From contig CAZOHT010000013.1 in assembly GCA_964579825.1 (NCBI GenBank), positions 1 to 64,000 on the forward strand: a DNA stretch of 64,000 bases, read 5' to 3'. Shown here piece by piece: positions 26,524 through 34,502 of this stretch. The DNA is from SPCO01 sp964579825 (GTDB lineage Bacteria; Chloroflexota; Limnocylindria; Limnocylindrales; CSP1-4). Numbering within the stretch: the stretch's first letter is position 1; the number at the start of each line of letters is the position of its first letter. The notes under the pieces are model-generated. The model was not told the origin of the DNA. It saw only the letters and a list, made by a program, of their open reading frames with translations, and did no database searches. Position numbers and translations under genes: made by a program.

Positions 26524-26653
26524 TCCGGGTCCGGATCCGGGGCCGGATCCGCGCCTCCGGGGCGACCGGCCAGCGCTCCGCAAGGTTGCGGCCGGGTTGC
26601 GACAGCATTGCAGGGTGGTACCACCGTACCGGCGCTTGACGTAGGTCCGGCGC

Positions 26654-26659
26654 TATACT
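26654..26659 (+). promoter_or_regulatory. -10 element of the gdhA leader transcript
   Basis: TATACT ends 8 nt before the ATG of the upstream ORF at 26668, so the mRNA should begin at or near that ATG. TTGACG at 26636-26641 is only 12 bp away, too short for a normal -35 spacing. Confidence 0.5.
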
Positions 26660-26667
26660 CGGGGTGC

Positions 26668-26802
26668 ATGAGTCGCGCGTCGTCGAACTGCAACGGTCTC
26701 GTAGGACCAGTCGACGCGCCCCGTGGGGTCGTCCGGGAGACGACCCACACCGATGAGGTGGCCCGCGAGGTCCGCCCACTCCGGAGGTTCTCCGTTCCAT
26801 GA
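26668..26802 (+). CDS. Putative 44-aa upstream ORF in the gdhA leader
   Basis: The frame starts MSRASSNCNGLVGPVDAPRG at the predicted 5' end of the mRNA and ends ...LRRFSVP, with its TGA overlapping the gdhA ATG (ATGA). The peptide is Arg/Val-rich and matches no family I know, so it would act through the act of translation. A ribosome finishing this ORF would pass through and open the hairpin that covers the gdhA ribosome binding site. It could still be a chance frame. Confidence 0.4.
   Translation: MSRASSNCNGLVGPVDAPRGVVRETTHTDEVAREVRPLRRFSVP
26675..26794 (+). promoter_or_regulatory. Structured gdhA leader with SD-covering hairpin
   Basis: Three stems can form in the about 130-nt leader: GCGCGTCG/CGACGCGC (26675-26682 with 26712-26719) enclosing ACTG/CAGT; GGGTCGTC-CGGGA-GACGACCC at 26726-26746; and CGGAG-GTT-CTCCG at 26782-26794, whose 5' arm includes the GGAGG ribosome binding site of gdhA. 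The layout suggests translational control linked to the upstream ORF. No known riboswitch class was recognised. Confidence 0.45.
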
Positions 26803-28064
26803 CCACCGAGCACGCGGCTGCGCAGATCAACGCCTGGGCCGTCGCCCAGAGCCAGTTCGATCTCGCGGCTGAACGCCTCAATCTCGATCCCGGGATGCGC
26901 CTCGTCCTGCGCGAGCCGCGCCGTGAGTTCACGGTCCACTTCCCGGTCCACATGGACGACGGGTCGGTCAAGGTCTTCACCGGCTACCGCGTCCAGCACA
27001 ACCTCGGCCGCGGCCCGGCCAAGGGCGGCATCCGCTACCACCAGGACGTGTCGCTCGACGAGGTCAAGGCCCTCGCGATGTGGATGACCTGGAAGTGCGC
27101 GGTCGTCGGCATCCCGTACGGCGGCGGCAAGGGAGGCGTCATCGTCGATCCCAAGCAGCTCAGCCAGAAGGAGCTGGAGGGCCTGACCCGGCGCTACTTC
27201 ACCGAGATCGAGATCCTCGTCGGGCCCGAGAAGGACATCCCGGCCCCGGACGTCAACACCAACGCCCAGATCATGGCCTGGATGATGGACACCTACTCCA
27301 TGCACGCCGGCCATACGGTCCCGGGCGTGGTCACGGGTAAGCCGATCAGCCTCGGTGGCTCGGAGGGTCGCAACGAGGCGACCGCTCGCGGGACCGTGTT
27401 CTGCGTCGTGGAAGCGGCCCGGCACCTCGGCATGGAACTGCCCAAGGCGCGGGTGGCCATCCAGGGCTTCGGCAACGCCGGGTCGATCGCGGCGCGGCTC
27501 GTCTGCGACGAAGGCGCCACCGTCGTGGCCGTGTCCGACTCGACCGGTGGCATCCACGCCCCGGGTGGGCTGGACATCGCGCGGGTCGTCGCCTGGAAGC
27601 AGGAGCACGGCACGGTCCAGGGCTTCCCTGGCGCCACGGACATCAGCAATGCCCAGGTCCTCGAAGTGGACTGCGACATCCTGATCCCGGCCGCCCTCGA
27701 GAACCAGATCACCGAGCGCAACGCCGGCGACATCAAGGCCCGGCTCATCGCCGAGGCCGCCAACGGCCCGACGACGCCCGAAGCCGACGCGATCCTGTTC
27801 AAGAACGGCAAGTTCATGATCCCGGACATCCTGTGCAACGCCGGTGGTGTCACGGTCAGCTACTTCGAGTGGGTCCAGGACCTCAACCGCGATCACTGGA
27901 GCGAGGCCGTCGTGAACGCCAAGCTCAAGGAGATCATGGTCAAGGCCTTCAGTGAAGTCCTCGCGGTCGCTCGTCGAGAGCAGTGCAACATGCGGACCGC
28001 CGCCTACCTGCTCGCGGTGAAGCGCGTCGCGGACGCCATGGAGATGCGCGGCCTCTACCCGTAG
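26799..28064 (+). CDS. gdhA: Glutamate dehydrogenase (Glu/Leu/Phe/Val family)
   Basis: The 421-residue enzyme interconverts glutamate and 2-oxoglutarate plus ammonia. The substrate region has GPAKGGIRYHQDVSLDEVKALAMWMTWK-type motifs and PYGGGKGGV with the catalytic Lys; the nucleotide-binding start is QGFGNAGSIAARL, and EAANGPTTPEAD follows. Length fits hexameric class I-like archaeal/Gram-positive GDH. NAD versus NADP use is not assigned. GGAGG lies 11 nt before the ATG, inside a hairpin. It links to the nitrogen theme of the cyanophycin genes. Confidence 0.95.
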   Translation: MTTEHAAAQINAWAVAQSQFDLAAERLNLDPGMRLVLREPRREFTVHFPVHMDDGSVKVFTGYRVQHNLGRGPAKGGIRYHQDVSLDEVKALAMWMTWKCAVVGIPYGGGKGGVIVDPKQLSQKELEGLTRRYFTEIEILVGPEKDIPAPDVNTNAQIMAWMMDTYSMHAGHTVPGVVTGKPISLGGSEGRNEATARGTVFCVVEAARHLGMELPKARVAIQGFGNAGSIAARLVCDEGATVVAVSDSTGGIHAPGGLDIARVVAWKQEHGTVQGFPGATDISNAQVLEVDCDILIPAALENQITERNAGDIKARLIAEAANGPTTPEADAILFKNGKFMIPDILCNAGGVTVSYFEWVQDLNRDHWSEAVVNAKLKEIMVKAFSEVLAVARREQCNMRTAAYLLAVKRVADAMEMRGLYP

Positions 28065-28086
28065 GCCATCCGTCGCCGAACAGCAC

Positions 28087-28113
28087 GAAGCCCCGACCAT
28101 CGGTCGGGGCTTC
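28087..28113. terminator. Bidirectional hairpin terminator
   Basis: A perfect 12-bp stem GAAGCCCCGACC/GGTCGGGGCTTC with an ATC loop starts 22 nt after the gdhA stop. It lies between convergent genes, and the AAG/CTT ends give short A/T runs on both strands. Confidence 0.8.
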
Positions 28114-28136
28114 TGCGTATCGACCGGAGTGGCCGA

Positions 28137-28682
28137 TCAGTCGTGGTCCTGGATGACGACCTCGAGCGAGGCGGCATCGATGGTGTCGGACGTCCGCAGG
28201 ATGAGCACGCGATCGAACGCGACGGCGTCGGTCGGGTCGGGGCAGGGCGGCTGGACGATGAGCACCTTCGAGTCGGACAGGATCACGGTGGGTTCGCTGT
28301 CGCACGGCGGGGCCGCCCAGGTGACGACCAGGCCGGCGGTATCGGCCTCGACGACCGTCGGGGCATCGACGGCGACCGAGGCTCCGTCGCCGGGCGTCCC
28401 GGAGGTGAGACCGGTCAGGAGACCGGTCTGGTCGATGACCGCGACCCGGACCGAGGACTCGTCATGGGTGTCCAGGGTGAGGACCAGCGCCGGGGCGCCG
28501 GAGATCTCCGGCTGGGTCGGGACAGGCGTGGTCACGGCCGAGGAGGGGACGGCTGAGGGGTCGGCCGTGGCGGGACCGGCGGTGGCCGGCGGAGCGCCAC
28601 TCCCGCCGCAGGCGGCGACCGTGAGCGTCAGGGTGAGCGCCGCGAGGGCGAGCGCCCGTGATCGGCGGGTGGATGGGGACAT
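28137..28682 (-). CDS. Hypothetical secreted lipoprotein
   Basis: From the ATG at 28682 the protein is 181 residues. The N-terminus MSPSTRRSRALALAALTLTL ends in the lipobox TVAAC (Cys25), followed by GGSG and a Pro/Ala/Thr-rich spacer of about 40 residues. The mature part (about 110 residues) holds two Cys (PPCDSE, QPPCPDP) and no family I recognise. A GTG nine bases upstream is possible, but GGAAGG is better spaced for the ATG. It would be anchored to the outer face of the membrane. Confidence 0.72.
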   Translation of the reverse strand: MSPSTRRSRALALAALTLTLTVAACGGSGAPPATAGPATADPSAVPSSAVTTPVPTQPEISGAPALVLTLDTHDESSVRVAVIDQTGLLTGLTSGTPGDGASVAVDAPTVVEADTAGLVVTWAAPPCDSEPTVILSDSKVLIVQPPCPDPTDAVAFDRVLILRTSDTIDAASLEVVIQDHD

Positions 28683-28725
28683 CGGGATCACGTTCCTTCC
28701 GGGTGTGGGTGAGATGGGCGATGGG

Positions 28726-29241
28726 TCAGGCGTGGTCGCGACGGAGCAGGAGGCTCGCGCCGGCGATGACGATGAGGGCCGCGACCCCGACCTGGATCCA
28801 GCTGATGGCGCCGGGCTGGCCGGAGACGAGGGCGAAGCCCAACGAACCCAGGATCAGCGCGGGGACGAGCGGCCACGGATGGCGTTCCTGGGGGACAGCC
28901 AGCAGGCCCAGGATCCAGACCGAGGCGAACCCGCCGGCGACCGACAGGAAGAGCACGCCCGGCGTGGCGGCCGGACCGAACGTGCCGGCCGTGATGAGCA
29001 GGACCGCGGTGCCCAGGCCGCCGGTGATCCCGGCCGGAACGGCGTAGCCGTACTCCCGCGACAGCCCGAAGGCGACGAGGAGGGTGGCACTGATCGCGAC
29101 CAACGTGTACTGGTCCACGGCATCGACGACGAAGCCGGCGGCCACGATGCCGCCGATGATCAGGAGGACGGTCCCGAGCAGGCGGCGTTCCGGCACGATG
29201 CCTTCGACGCGACGGACTCGGGGGCTGGTGGTTGCGGACAT
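28726..29241 (-). CDS. Hypothetical integral membrane protein under a TetR-type promoter
   Basis: The 171-residue protein has five or so hydrophobic segments from residue 20 on (LLGTVLLIIGGIVAAGFVVD, TLVAISATLLVAFG, AGITGGLGTAVLLITAG and others). AGGGAGA lies shortly before the ATG. It is divergent from the TetR gene with two operator palindromes between them, so it is the likely target of that regulator. Function unknown. Confidence 0.7.
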   Translation of the reverse strand: MSATTSPRVRRVEGIVPERRLLGTVLLIIGGIVAAGFVVDAVDQYTLVAISATLLVAFGLSREYGYAVPAGITGGLGTAVLLITAGTFGPAATPGVLFLSVAGGFASVWILGLLAVPQERHPWPLVPALILGSLGFALVSGQPGAISWIQVGVAALIVIAGASLLLRRDHA

Positions 29242-29278
29242 TTGTCTCCCTCTCTGCTGTTTGCTAGAGTGCGTATCG

Positions 29279-29317
29279 ATTACAGTAAAGCTGTAATGAC
29301 CGGAAGATTACTGTAAT
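29279..29317. promoter_or_regulatory. Paired palindromic operators for the TetR regulator
   Basis: ATTACAG-TAAAG-CTGTAAT (29279-29297) and ATTAC-T-GTAAT (29307-29317) share the half-site ATTAC(A/T)GTAA. They fill the last 40 bp before the TetR start and lie upstream of the divergent membrane-protein gene. The stretch is strikingly AT-rich for this window. Autoregulation and control of the divergent gene are inferred from position. Confidence 0.7.
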
Positions 29318-29320
29318 GAA

Positions 29321-29968
29321 ATGAGCGATGTCAAGATGGAAAGACGAACGTATCGATCGCCGCTCCGCGAGGAGCAGGCGCGTCAGACCCGCGAACGGAT
29401 CCTGGATGCCGCGCTGGGTCTCTTCGCGAGCCAGGGCTATACGGCGACCAGCGTCGCCGCCATCGCGCGCGAGGCCGGCGTGGTCCCGGAGACCATCTAC
29501 TCGTCGATCGGCTCCAAGCGGGGGATCCTGGAGGGATTGATCGACCGTGTCGCCTCGCCCGACGTGGTCGGCAAGGTCCTCGCCGACTGGACGGCCGCGA
29601 CGGGTGACCCATCGGCCCAGCTGCACGTCATCGCCCGGTTCGCGACGGGGTTCTGGGGGCGGACGTCGCTCCTGTCGGTCGTGCTGCGCAAGGGGACCGG
29701 CGATGCCGATATCGCCGATGAGTGGAGTCGCCGCCAGCAGGGCCGACGCGACGTGTGGGTGGCGTTGCTGGCGCAGTGGCCTGAGGGCACGATCCGGAAC
29801 GGCCTTGCGCTCGAGACGGCCGGCGACATCGCCTGGGCCCTGTCGTCCGACGACCTGTTCACCTTGCTGGTGCGTGAGCGGTCGTGGTCCGCGTCGCAGT
29901 ACGAAGCCTGGCTGCATGGCGCCCTGTGCCACGAGATCCTGGCGCCGGGCGACGCGTCCGGGGACTGA
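29321..29968 (+). CDS. TetR/AcrR family transcriptional regulator
   Basis: The 215-residue protein has an N-terminal helix-turn-helix at about residues 20-65 (QTRERILDAALGLFASQGY, TATSVAAIAREAGVVPETIYSSIGSKRGILEGLI) and a helical ligand domain. The start at 29321 directly follows the second operator palindrome, so binding would block its own transcription. A second ATG at 29336 (MERRTYRSP) is possible. Ligand unknown. Confidence 0.88.
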   Translation: MSDVKMERRTYRSPLREEQARQTRERILDAALGLFASQGYTATSVAAIAREAGVVPETIYSSIGSKRGILEGLIDRVASPDVVGKVLADWTAATGDPSAQLHVIARFATGFWGRTSLLSVVLRKGTGDADIADEWSRRQQGRRDVWVALLAQWPEGTIRNGLALETAGDIAWALSSDDLFTLLVRERSWSASQYEAWLHGALCHEILAPGDASGD

Positions 29969-29985
29969 GGCGGCCAGCTGGGCGA

Positions 29986-30585
29986 TCAGCGCCCAGGCAT
30001 GGCCCGCCACATGGTGCTGACCCACGCCCCATCGAGCGGGGCGGCGAACCCGCCGTCGGTCACGAACCCGAGGCGATGGTAGCGGTGGTCGTTGGCCGGG
30101 TTGGTCGACTCGAGGTATGCCGGGACGCCCTCCGCATCCCACAGGGCGAGGTCGTCGGCGAGTAGTCGCTGCCCGACACCGCGGCCCCGGTGGTCCGGGT
30201 GGGTCGCCAGGATGCTCAGGTAGTAGTGCGGCGGGCGGGCCTCTCGCGCGGCCTCGAAGCGTCCCACGAGCTCGTGCATCGCGTCCGCGCTGGCCGGGGA
30301 CAGGGCGCTGCGGGCGAGCGCACTGAGTTCGGCTTCCTGCTCGGGCGTGTTCTCGACACCGCCCGGCGGGAGCCAGATGGCGATCGCGGCGCGATCCTCG
30401 CTGGTCCGCACCGTCCCGTACCGGAACGGGCCCTCGACGGCGGGTCGCCACCAGCCCGCGTGGTGATCGGTCCGACCGTCCGGCGCCCGGAGCGCCACAG
30501 ACCATATCGGATCCTCGCGGAAGGCGAGTTCCAGCACCTCGGTCGCATAGCCGATCTCATCCGCGGTGATGGGTCGCGATGCCAT
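29986..30585 (-). CDS. GNAT family N-acetyltransferase
   Basis: The 199-residue protein has the acetyl-CoA-binding motif A as YYLSILATHPDHRGRGVGQR (HRGRGVG pyrophosphate loop) and a C-terminal PAYLESTNPANDHRYHRLGF typical of the family. The N-terminal part with WWRPAVEGPFRYG is like the larger GNAT proteins of actinobacterial type. Substrate unknown. Convergent with the TetR gene. Confidence 0.87.
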   Translation of the reverse strand: MASRPITADEIGYATEVLELAFREDPIWSVALRAPDGRTDHHAGWWRPAVEGPFRYGTVRTSEDRAAIAIWLPPGGVENTPEQEAELSALARSALSPASADAMHELVGRFEAAREARPPHYYLSILATHPDHRGRGVGQRLLADDLALWDAEGVPAYLESTNPANDHRYHRLGFVTDGGFAAPLDGAWVSTMWRAMPGR

Positions 30586-30695
30586 CGTCCACCTCGTCGC
30601 GCGTCGTCGACGCCATCCTAGCGAGGCGCCGCGCCCGTGCATCGCGGCCGCCACGGAGCGTCGACGCGGCGTGAGCCGGTGCTACCATCGCGGGC

Positions 30696-31301
30696 ATGCT
30701 GGACCACGAAGAGAAGTTCCTGTTCAAGGAGGAGATCCTCCACCTGGCCAACGCGGTGGCGGAGCCGGGCATCCTCGACAACGTCGAGGACCTGCTGACG
30801 GACGTGATCACGAGCCCGCGCTTCGATTCGGAGGTGTTCACCCTCGAACGGAGCCTCCAGGTGATGCTCGGGCCCCGCGCCGGAACGACCCTGGTCGGCC
30901 TCCTGACGGTGGCCCCTGAGGTCTTCGACGAGGTCGCCGAGGTCCGCATCCCCTCCGAGGTCCACGAGCGGCTCGTCGCCTGGCGCGCCAGGTTCGGCCT
31001 GGCCATCGACAACGCCCTGAACTTCCTCAACAACCCGGACGGCATCCAGGGCCACAACTTCGCGACCCAGGTGGCGCACGTGGACGACCGACGCGTCCTG
31101 CAGGGTCGCCTCACCCTCGTCCGCTACAACAACGAGCCGCAGTTCTTCGTGGCCGACGCGAGCGTCTTCCTCGGCCTGATCGTGGACGTCATGGAGCGGC
31201 TCGGGCCGTACCTCGAGCCCGATGCGGTGGACGAGGAGACGTTGTCCCGCCTGCGCGACGCGGTCGCCCAGATCGAGCGCAAGACCGCCTCCCGCGGCTG
31301 A
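30696..31301 (+). CDS. Conserved-looking hypothetical protein (201 aa)
   Basis: The protein starts MLDHEEKFLFKEEILHLANA and is mostly helical and acidic, with no membrane segment, signal or Cys. It contains an Asn-rich turn LNFLNNPDGIQGHNFATQ and a later RLTLVRYNNEPQFFVAD strand pair. No family recognised. TACCAT at 30683-30688 lies 7 nt before the ATG, a leaderless-type start. The BioD-like gene follows 46 nt downstream on the same strand. Confidence 0.7.
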   Translation: MLDHEEKFLFKEEILHLANAVAEPGILDNVEDLLTDVITSPRFDSEVFTLERSLQVMLGPRAGTTLVGLLTVAPEVFDEVAEVRIPSEVHERLVAWRARFGLAIDNALNFLNNPDGIQGHNFATQVAHVDDRRVLQGRLTLVRYNNEPQFFVADASVFLGLIVDVMERLGPYLEPDAVDEETLSRLRDAVAQIERKTASRG

Positions 31302-31347
31302 TGGGTCCGGGCGCCCGCCGGTCGACCGTGTCGGCCCGACCCGCCTG

Positions 31348-32457
31348 ATGCGCCACATCTACCTCGCCGCCACCGGTCAGAACCGCGGCAAGACCACGGT
31401 CAGCCTCGGCGTCATGGACGGCTTCGAACGGCGCGGCCTCTCGACCGGGTTCATGAAACCGGTCGGCCAGCGGACGATCATCGAGGAGGGTGTCCCGGCC
31501 GACGAGGACGCCGTCCTCATGAAGAGCGTCTTCGGCCTGACCGAGCCCTTGGCGCGGATGAGCCCGGTCCACATCCCGCGCGGGTTCACCCAGGCCTACA
31601 TCGAGGGCCGCGTCGTGGAGGACCTGCCGCAGCGCATCCGCGACGCCCACGCGTCCTTCGCGGCGGATCGCGACATCCTGCTCATCGAGGGGACCGGGCA
31701 CGCCGGCGTCGGCGCGGTCGTGGGGCTCTCCAACGCGGTCGTCGCGGCCATGCTCGGGGCGCCGGCCGTCATCGTGTCGGAGGGCGGTGTCGGTCGTCCG
31801 ATCGACGAGATCGTGCTCAATGCCGCCCTGTTCGAGCGACACGGCGTGGAGGTGGCCGGTGCCGTCGTGAACAAGGTGGACCTCGATGCCAAGCCGGGGC
31901 TTGCCAGGACCCTGGAGCAGGGACTCGCGCGCCATGGGATCCCGCTCCTCGGCGTCCTGCCGTACCGGCCGATCCTGTCGAACCCGACCCTGGCCATGGT
32001 CCTCGAAGGGGTCCGCGGCGAGACGATCCATCCGGGCCCGGACCTGGACCAGGTCATCGGTGGCGTGGCGATCGGGGCCATGGAGCCGGAGCACATGCTC
32101 CAGCGCATCGGCCCGCGCAGCCTCGTCATCGTGCCGGGCGACCGGGCCGACGTCATCGAGGCGATCGTCCGAGCGCATCGCGACGGCGGGGAGGACGGCG
32201 GCGATGCGGTCGGCCTGGTCCTGACCGGCGGTTATCCGCCGAGCGACGCGACCATCGACGCCATCCGTCGCGCCGACCTGTTCGCCACGCTCGTGCCGGA
32301 AGACACGTACGTCGTCGCCTCCGAGGTCCACGACCTGCTGGTCAAGACCCACCCGGCGGACGTCGGCAAGATCGCCGAGATCAAGGCGCTCGTCTGGGAA
32401 TACCTGTTCATCGACCGCCTCCTCGAGGTCGCGACGGAGGTCAGCCCGGCGACCTGA
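31348..32457 (+). CDS. BioD-like P-loop ATPase with DRTGG domain
   Basis: The 369-residue protein has an N-terminal dethiobiotin-synthetase-like P-loop domain (LAATGQNRGKTTVSLGVM; IEGTGHAGVGAVVGLSNA) and a C-terminal DRTGG domain ending DLLVKTHPADVGKIAEIKAL. This pair is the N-terminal half of long phosphotransacetylases, but the Pta catalytic domain is absent. Stand-alone forms are annotated only by domain; a sensing or regulatory role in acetyl-phosphate or cofactor metabolism is a guess. Its last 17 bp overlap the 3' end of the convergent MFS gene. Confidence 0.8.
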   Translation: MRHIYLAATGQNRGKTTVSLGVMDGFERRGLSTGFMKPVGQRTIIEEGVPADEDAVLMKSVFGLTEPLARMSPVHIPRGFTQAYIEGRVVEDLPQRIRDAHASFAADRDILLIEGTGHAGVGAVVGLSNAVVAAMLGAPAVIVSEGGVGRPIDEIVLNAALFERHGVEVAGAVVNKVDLDAKPGLARTLEQGLARHGIPLLGVLPYRPILSNPTLAMVLEGVRGETIHPGPDLDQVIGGVAIGAMEPEHMLQRIGPRSLVIVPGDRADVIEAIVRAHRDGGEDGGDAVGLVLTGGYPPSDATIDAIRRADLFATLVPEDTYVVASEVHDLLVKTHPADVGKIAEIKALVWEYLFIDRLLEVATEVSPAT

Positions 32458-33619
32458 CCGGGTCGCCCGTGGCCCCCGATGGCGCGGCCGGGCGGACGAT
32501 CGCCCCCACGATGATCCCGGCCCCGATGACCGACACGACGGCACAGATGGCGAACAGGCCCGGGATCCCGATGGCCGCGGCGATGACCCCGCCCAGCGTC
32601 GATCCGAGGATGGTCGCGAGCCCCGAGCCGCTCGTCAGCAGGCCCTGGGCGGTGCCGCCGGTCCCCGTCGGCGCCCGGCTCGCCAGGACCGTGACCCCGC
32701 CGACGAACATGCAGGCGAACCCGACGCCTTCGAGCGGGGCGATGGCCAGCAACTGCCATGGCTCCGTGGCCAGGGCGGACAGGCCGGTCCGGATCGCGAA
32801 CGCGATGGCCCCGATGACGAGCAGACGCTCGGCCCCGAAGCGCTTCGCGAGGCGCGGGAAGGCGTACATGATCGGTACCTCGACCATGGCCCCGATCGCC
32901 CAGATGAGCCCGATCTGGGCCCCGCTCCCGCCGATCGCCCCCATCTGGATCGAATAGAACGTGTTCGTGCCCGACAGGGCCGTCCACACGACGACGAACC
33001 CGGTCAGGAACAGCGGCACGCCACGGACGGCCAGGATGGCCGCCATGCCGCGGCGCAGGCTGACCGAGACGCTCGATCCACGGCGCGGGATGGTCGCGGT
33101 CACGACGACCGTCAGGGCCAGCATCGGGATGTAGACCCAGAACAGGGACCGCGGACCGAACCGGTCGAGCATGACGCCGACGATGAGCGTGACCACGACG
33201 AACGCCAGCGAGCCGAATGCCCGGACCTGCCCGAACCGGTTGCGGGCGGACGACCCGAGCGACTCGAGCGTCCGGGCGTCCAGCAGGGGAGCGACGCCGG
33301 CGATGCCGACGAACAGGACGATCGCCCCGATGGACACGGCGAGGAAGCCGAACGACAGGTACAGGACGACGGCCCCGGCCGTGGCCACGGCGGCCGCCAG
33401 GGGCAGCGCGAGGCGCGACCGCGGGAAGCGGTCCGACAGCCCGCCCCAGACCGGACCGAACACGAGCATGATCCCGGCCTGGACCGCGATGAGCACGCCG
33501 ATCTCGTCCAGCGCCAGGCCCAGGTCCCGGTAGAAGACCGGCAGGAACGGGTAGGCGGCACCAAGCGCCGCGTAGAAGACGAGGTACGCGAGAAGGACCC
33601 GAACCCCGGCGGCCAGCAC
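32441..33619 (-). CDS. MFS transporter at the end of the pan/coa operon
   Basis: The 392-residue 12-helix carrier of the MFS_1-like (LacY/nucleoside-type) group contains FYAALGAAYPFLPVFYRDLG and GGLSDRFPRSRLALPL. The GTG start is 3 nt after the panC stop, so it is the last gene of the coaX-coaBC-panB-panC operon. Pantothenate or a precursor is a reasonable cargo guess from context only. Confidence 0.83.
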   Translation of the reverse strand: MLAAGVRVLLAYLVFYAALGAAYPFLPVFYRDLGLALDEIGVLIAVQAGIMLVFGPVWGGLSDRFPRSRLALPLAAAVATAGAVVLYLSFGFLAVSIGAIVLFVGIAGVAPLLDARTLESLGSSARNRFGQVRAFGSLAFVVVTLIVGVMLDRFGPRSLFWVYIPMLALTVVVTATIPRRGSSVSVSLRRGMAAILAVRGVPLFLTGFVVVWTALSGTNTFYSIQMGAIGGSGAQIGLIWAIGAMVEVPIMYAFPRLAKRFGAERLLVIGAIAFAIRTGLSALATEPWQLLAIAPLEGVGFACMFVGGVTVLASRAPTGTGGTAQGLLTSGSGLATILGSTLGGVIAAAIGIPGLFAICAVVSVIGAGIIVGAIVRPAAPSGATGDPVRSPG

Positions 33620-33622
33620 GCC

Positions 33623-34483
33623 TCAGCGATCCGGGCCGGCGTCGGCCTCGGCCAGGGGCTCGTTGTCGATGAGCCGGGTCGTCCCGAAGCGGACGGCCAG
33701 CGACAGCAGCGCCGGGCCCTCGATCCGGTCCAGTTCGTGGAGGTCCGTGCCATCGGCGCAGGACACGTAGTCGATGGCGGCCAGCGGCTCCGCGGCGATC
33801 TCGGCGCGCATCACGTTCCGCAGGGCGTCGGCGTCGCGTTCGCCGGCCGCCCACCGGTCGCGGGCCGTGAGGAGGGCCCGGCGCAGGACGGGCGCGGCGG
33901 CTCGCTCGGCCGGGCTCAGGTGGACGTTCCGCGACGACATCGCGAGGCCATCCGGCTCGCGGACGGTCGGGCAGGCGACGACCTCGGTCGGGATGGCCAG
34001 GTCGCGCGCCATCTGGCGGATGACCATCACCTGCTGGGCATCCTTCTGGCCGAAGTACGCGCGTTGCGCGCCGACCAGGCCGAACAGGATCGCCACGACC
34101 GTGGCGACGCCATCGAAGTGTCCAGGTCGCGCCGCCCCCTCGAGCGGCTTGGCGATCGCGCCGACCGACACGGTCGTGTCCGACCCGGGCGGGAAGACGT
34201 CCTCGACCGACGGGGCGAATACGAGATCCACGCCAGCCGATCCGCAGATCGCCAGGTCGCGTGCCTCGTTGCGGGGGTACTGGGTGAAGTCCGCCGCGAC
34301 GTTGAACTGACGTGGGTTGACGAAGATCGAGACGACCGTCGTGGCGTCGGTCGCCCGCGAGCGCTCGATCAACGCGCGGTGGCCATCGTGCAGCCAGCCC
34401 ATCGTGGGCACGAGCCCGATCGGTCGTGTCGCGCCGTCGAGGGCGTCGCGAAGCTCGGCGCGGGTCCGGAGGATGCGGGTCAA
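33623..34483 (-). CDS. panC: Pantothenate synthetase
   Basis: PanC joins pantoate and beta-alanine with ATP. The 286-residue protein has PTMGWLHDGHRALIERSR (the MGxLHxGH adenylate motif), FVNPRQFN, FGQKDAQQ and the AMSSRNVHLSP variant of the KMSKS-like loop. The TTG start at 34483 gives the normal N-terminus (LTRILRTRAEL); longer frames would run into panB. Twenty nt separate it from panB. Confidence 0.95.
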   Translation of the reverse strand: MTRILRTRAELRDALDGATRPIGLVPTMGWLHDGHRALIERSRATDATTVVSIFVNPRQFNVAADFTQYPRNEARDLAICGSAGVDLVFAPSVEDVFPPGSDTTVSVGAIAKPLEGAARPGHFDGVATVVAILFGLVGAQRAYFGQKDAQQVMVIRQMARDLAIPTEVVACPTVREPDGLAMSSRNVHLSPAERAAAPVLRRALLTARDRWAAGERDADALRNVMRAEIAAEPLAAIDYVSCADGTDLHELDRIEGPALLSLAVRFGTTRLIDNEPLAEADAGPDR

Positions 34484-34502
34484 GGGGTCGGTCGGGCGGC
34501 GC

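Noticed and set aside
26636..26659. TTGACG...TATACT as a normal -35/-10 pair for gdhA
   Set aside because: Only 12 bp separate the boxes; about 17 is needed. The -10 alone is kept.
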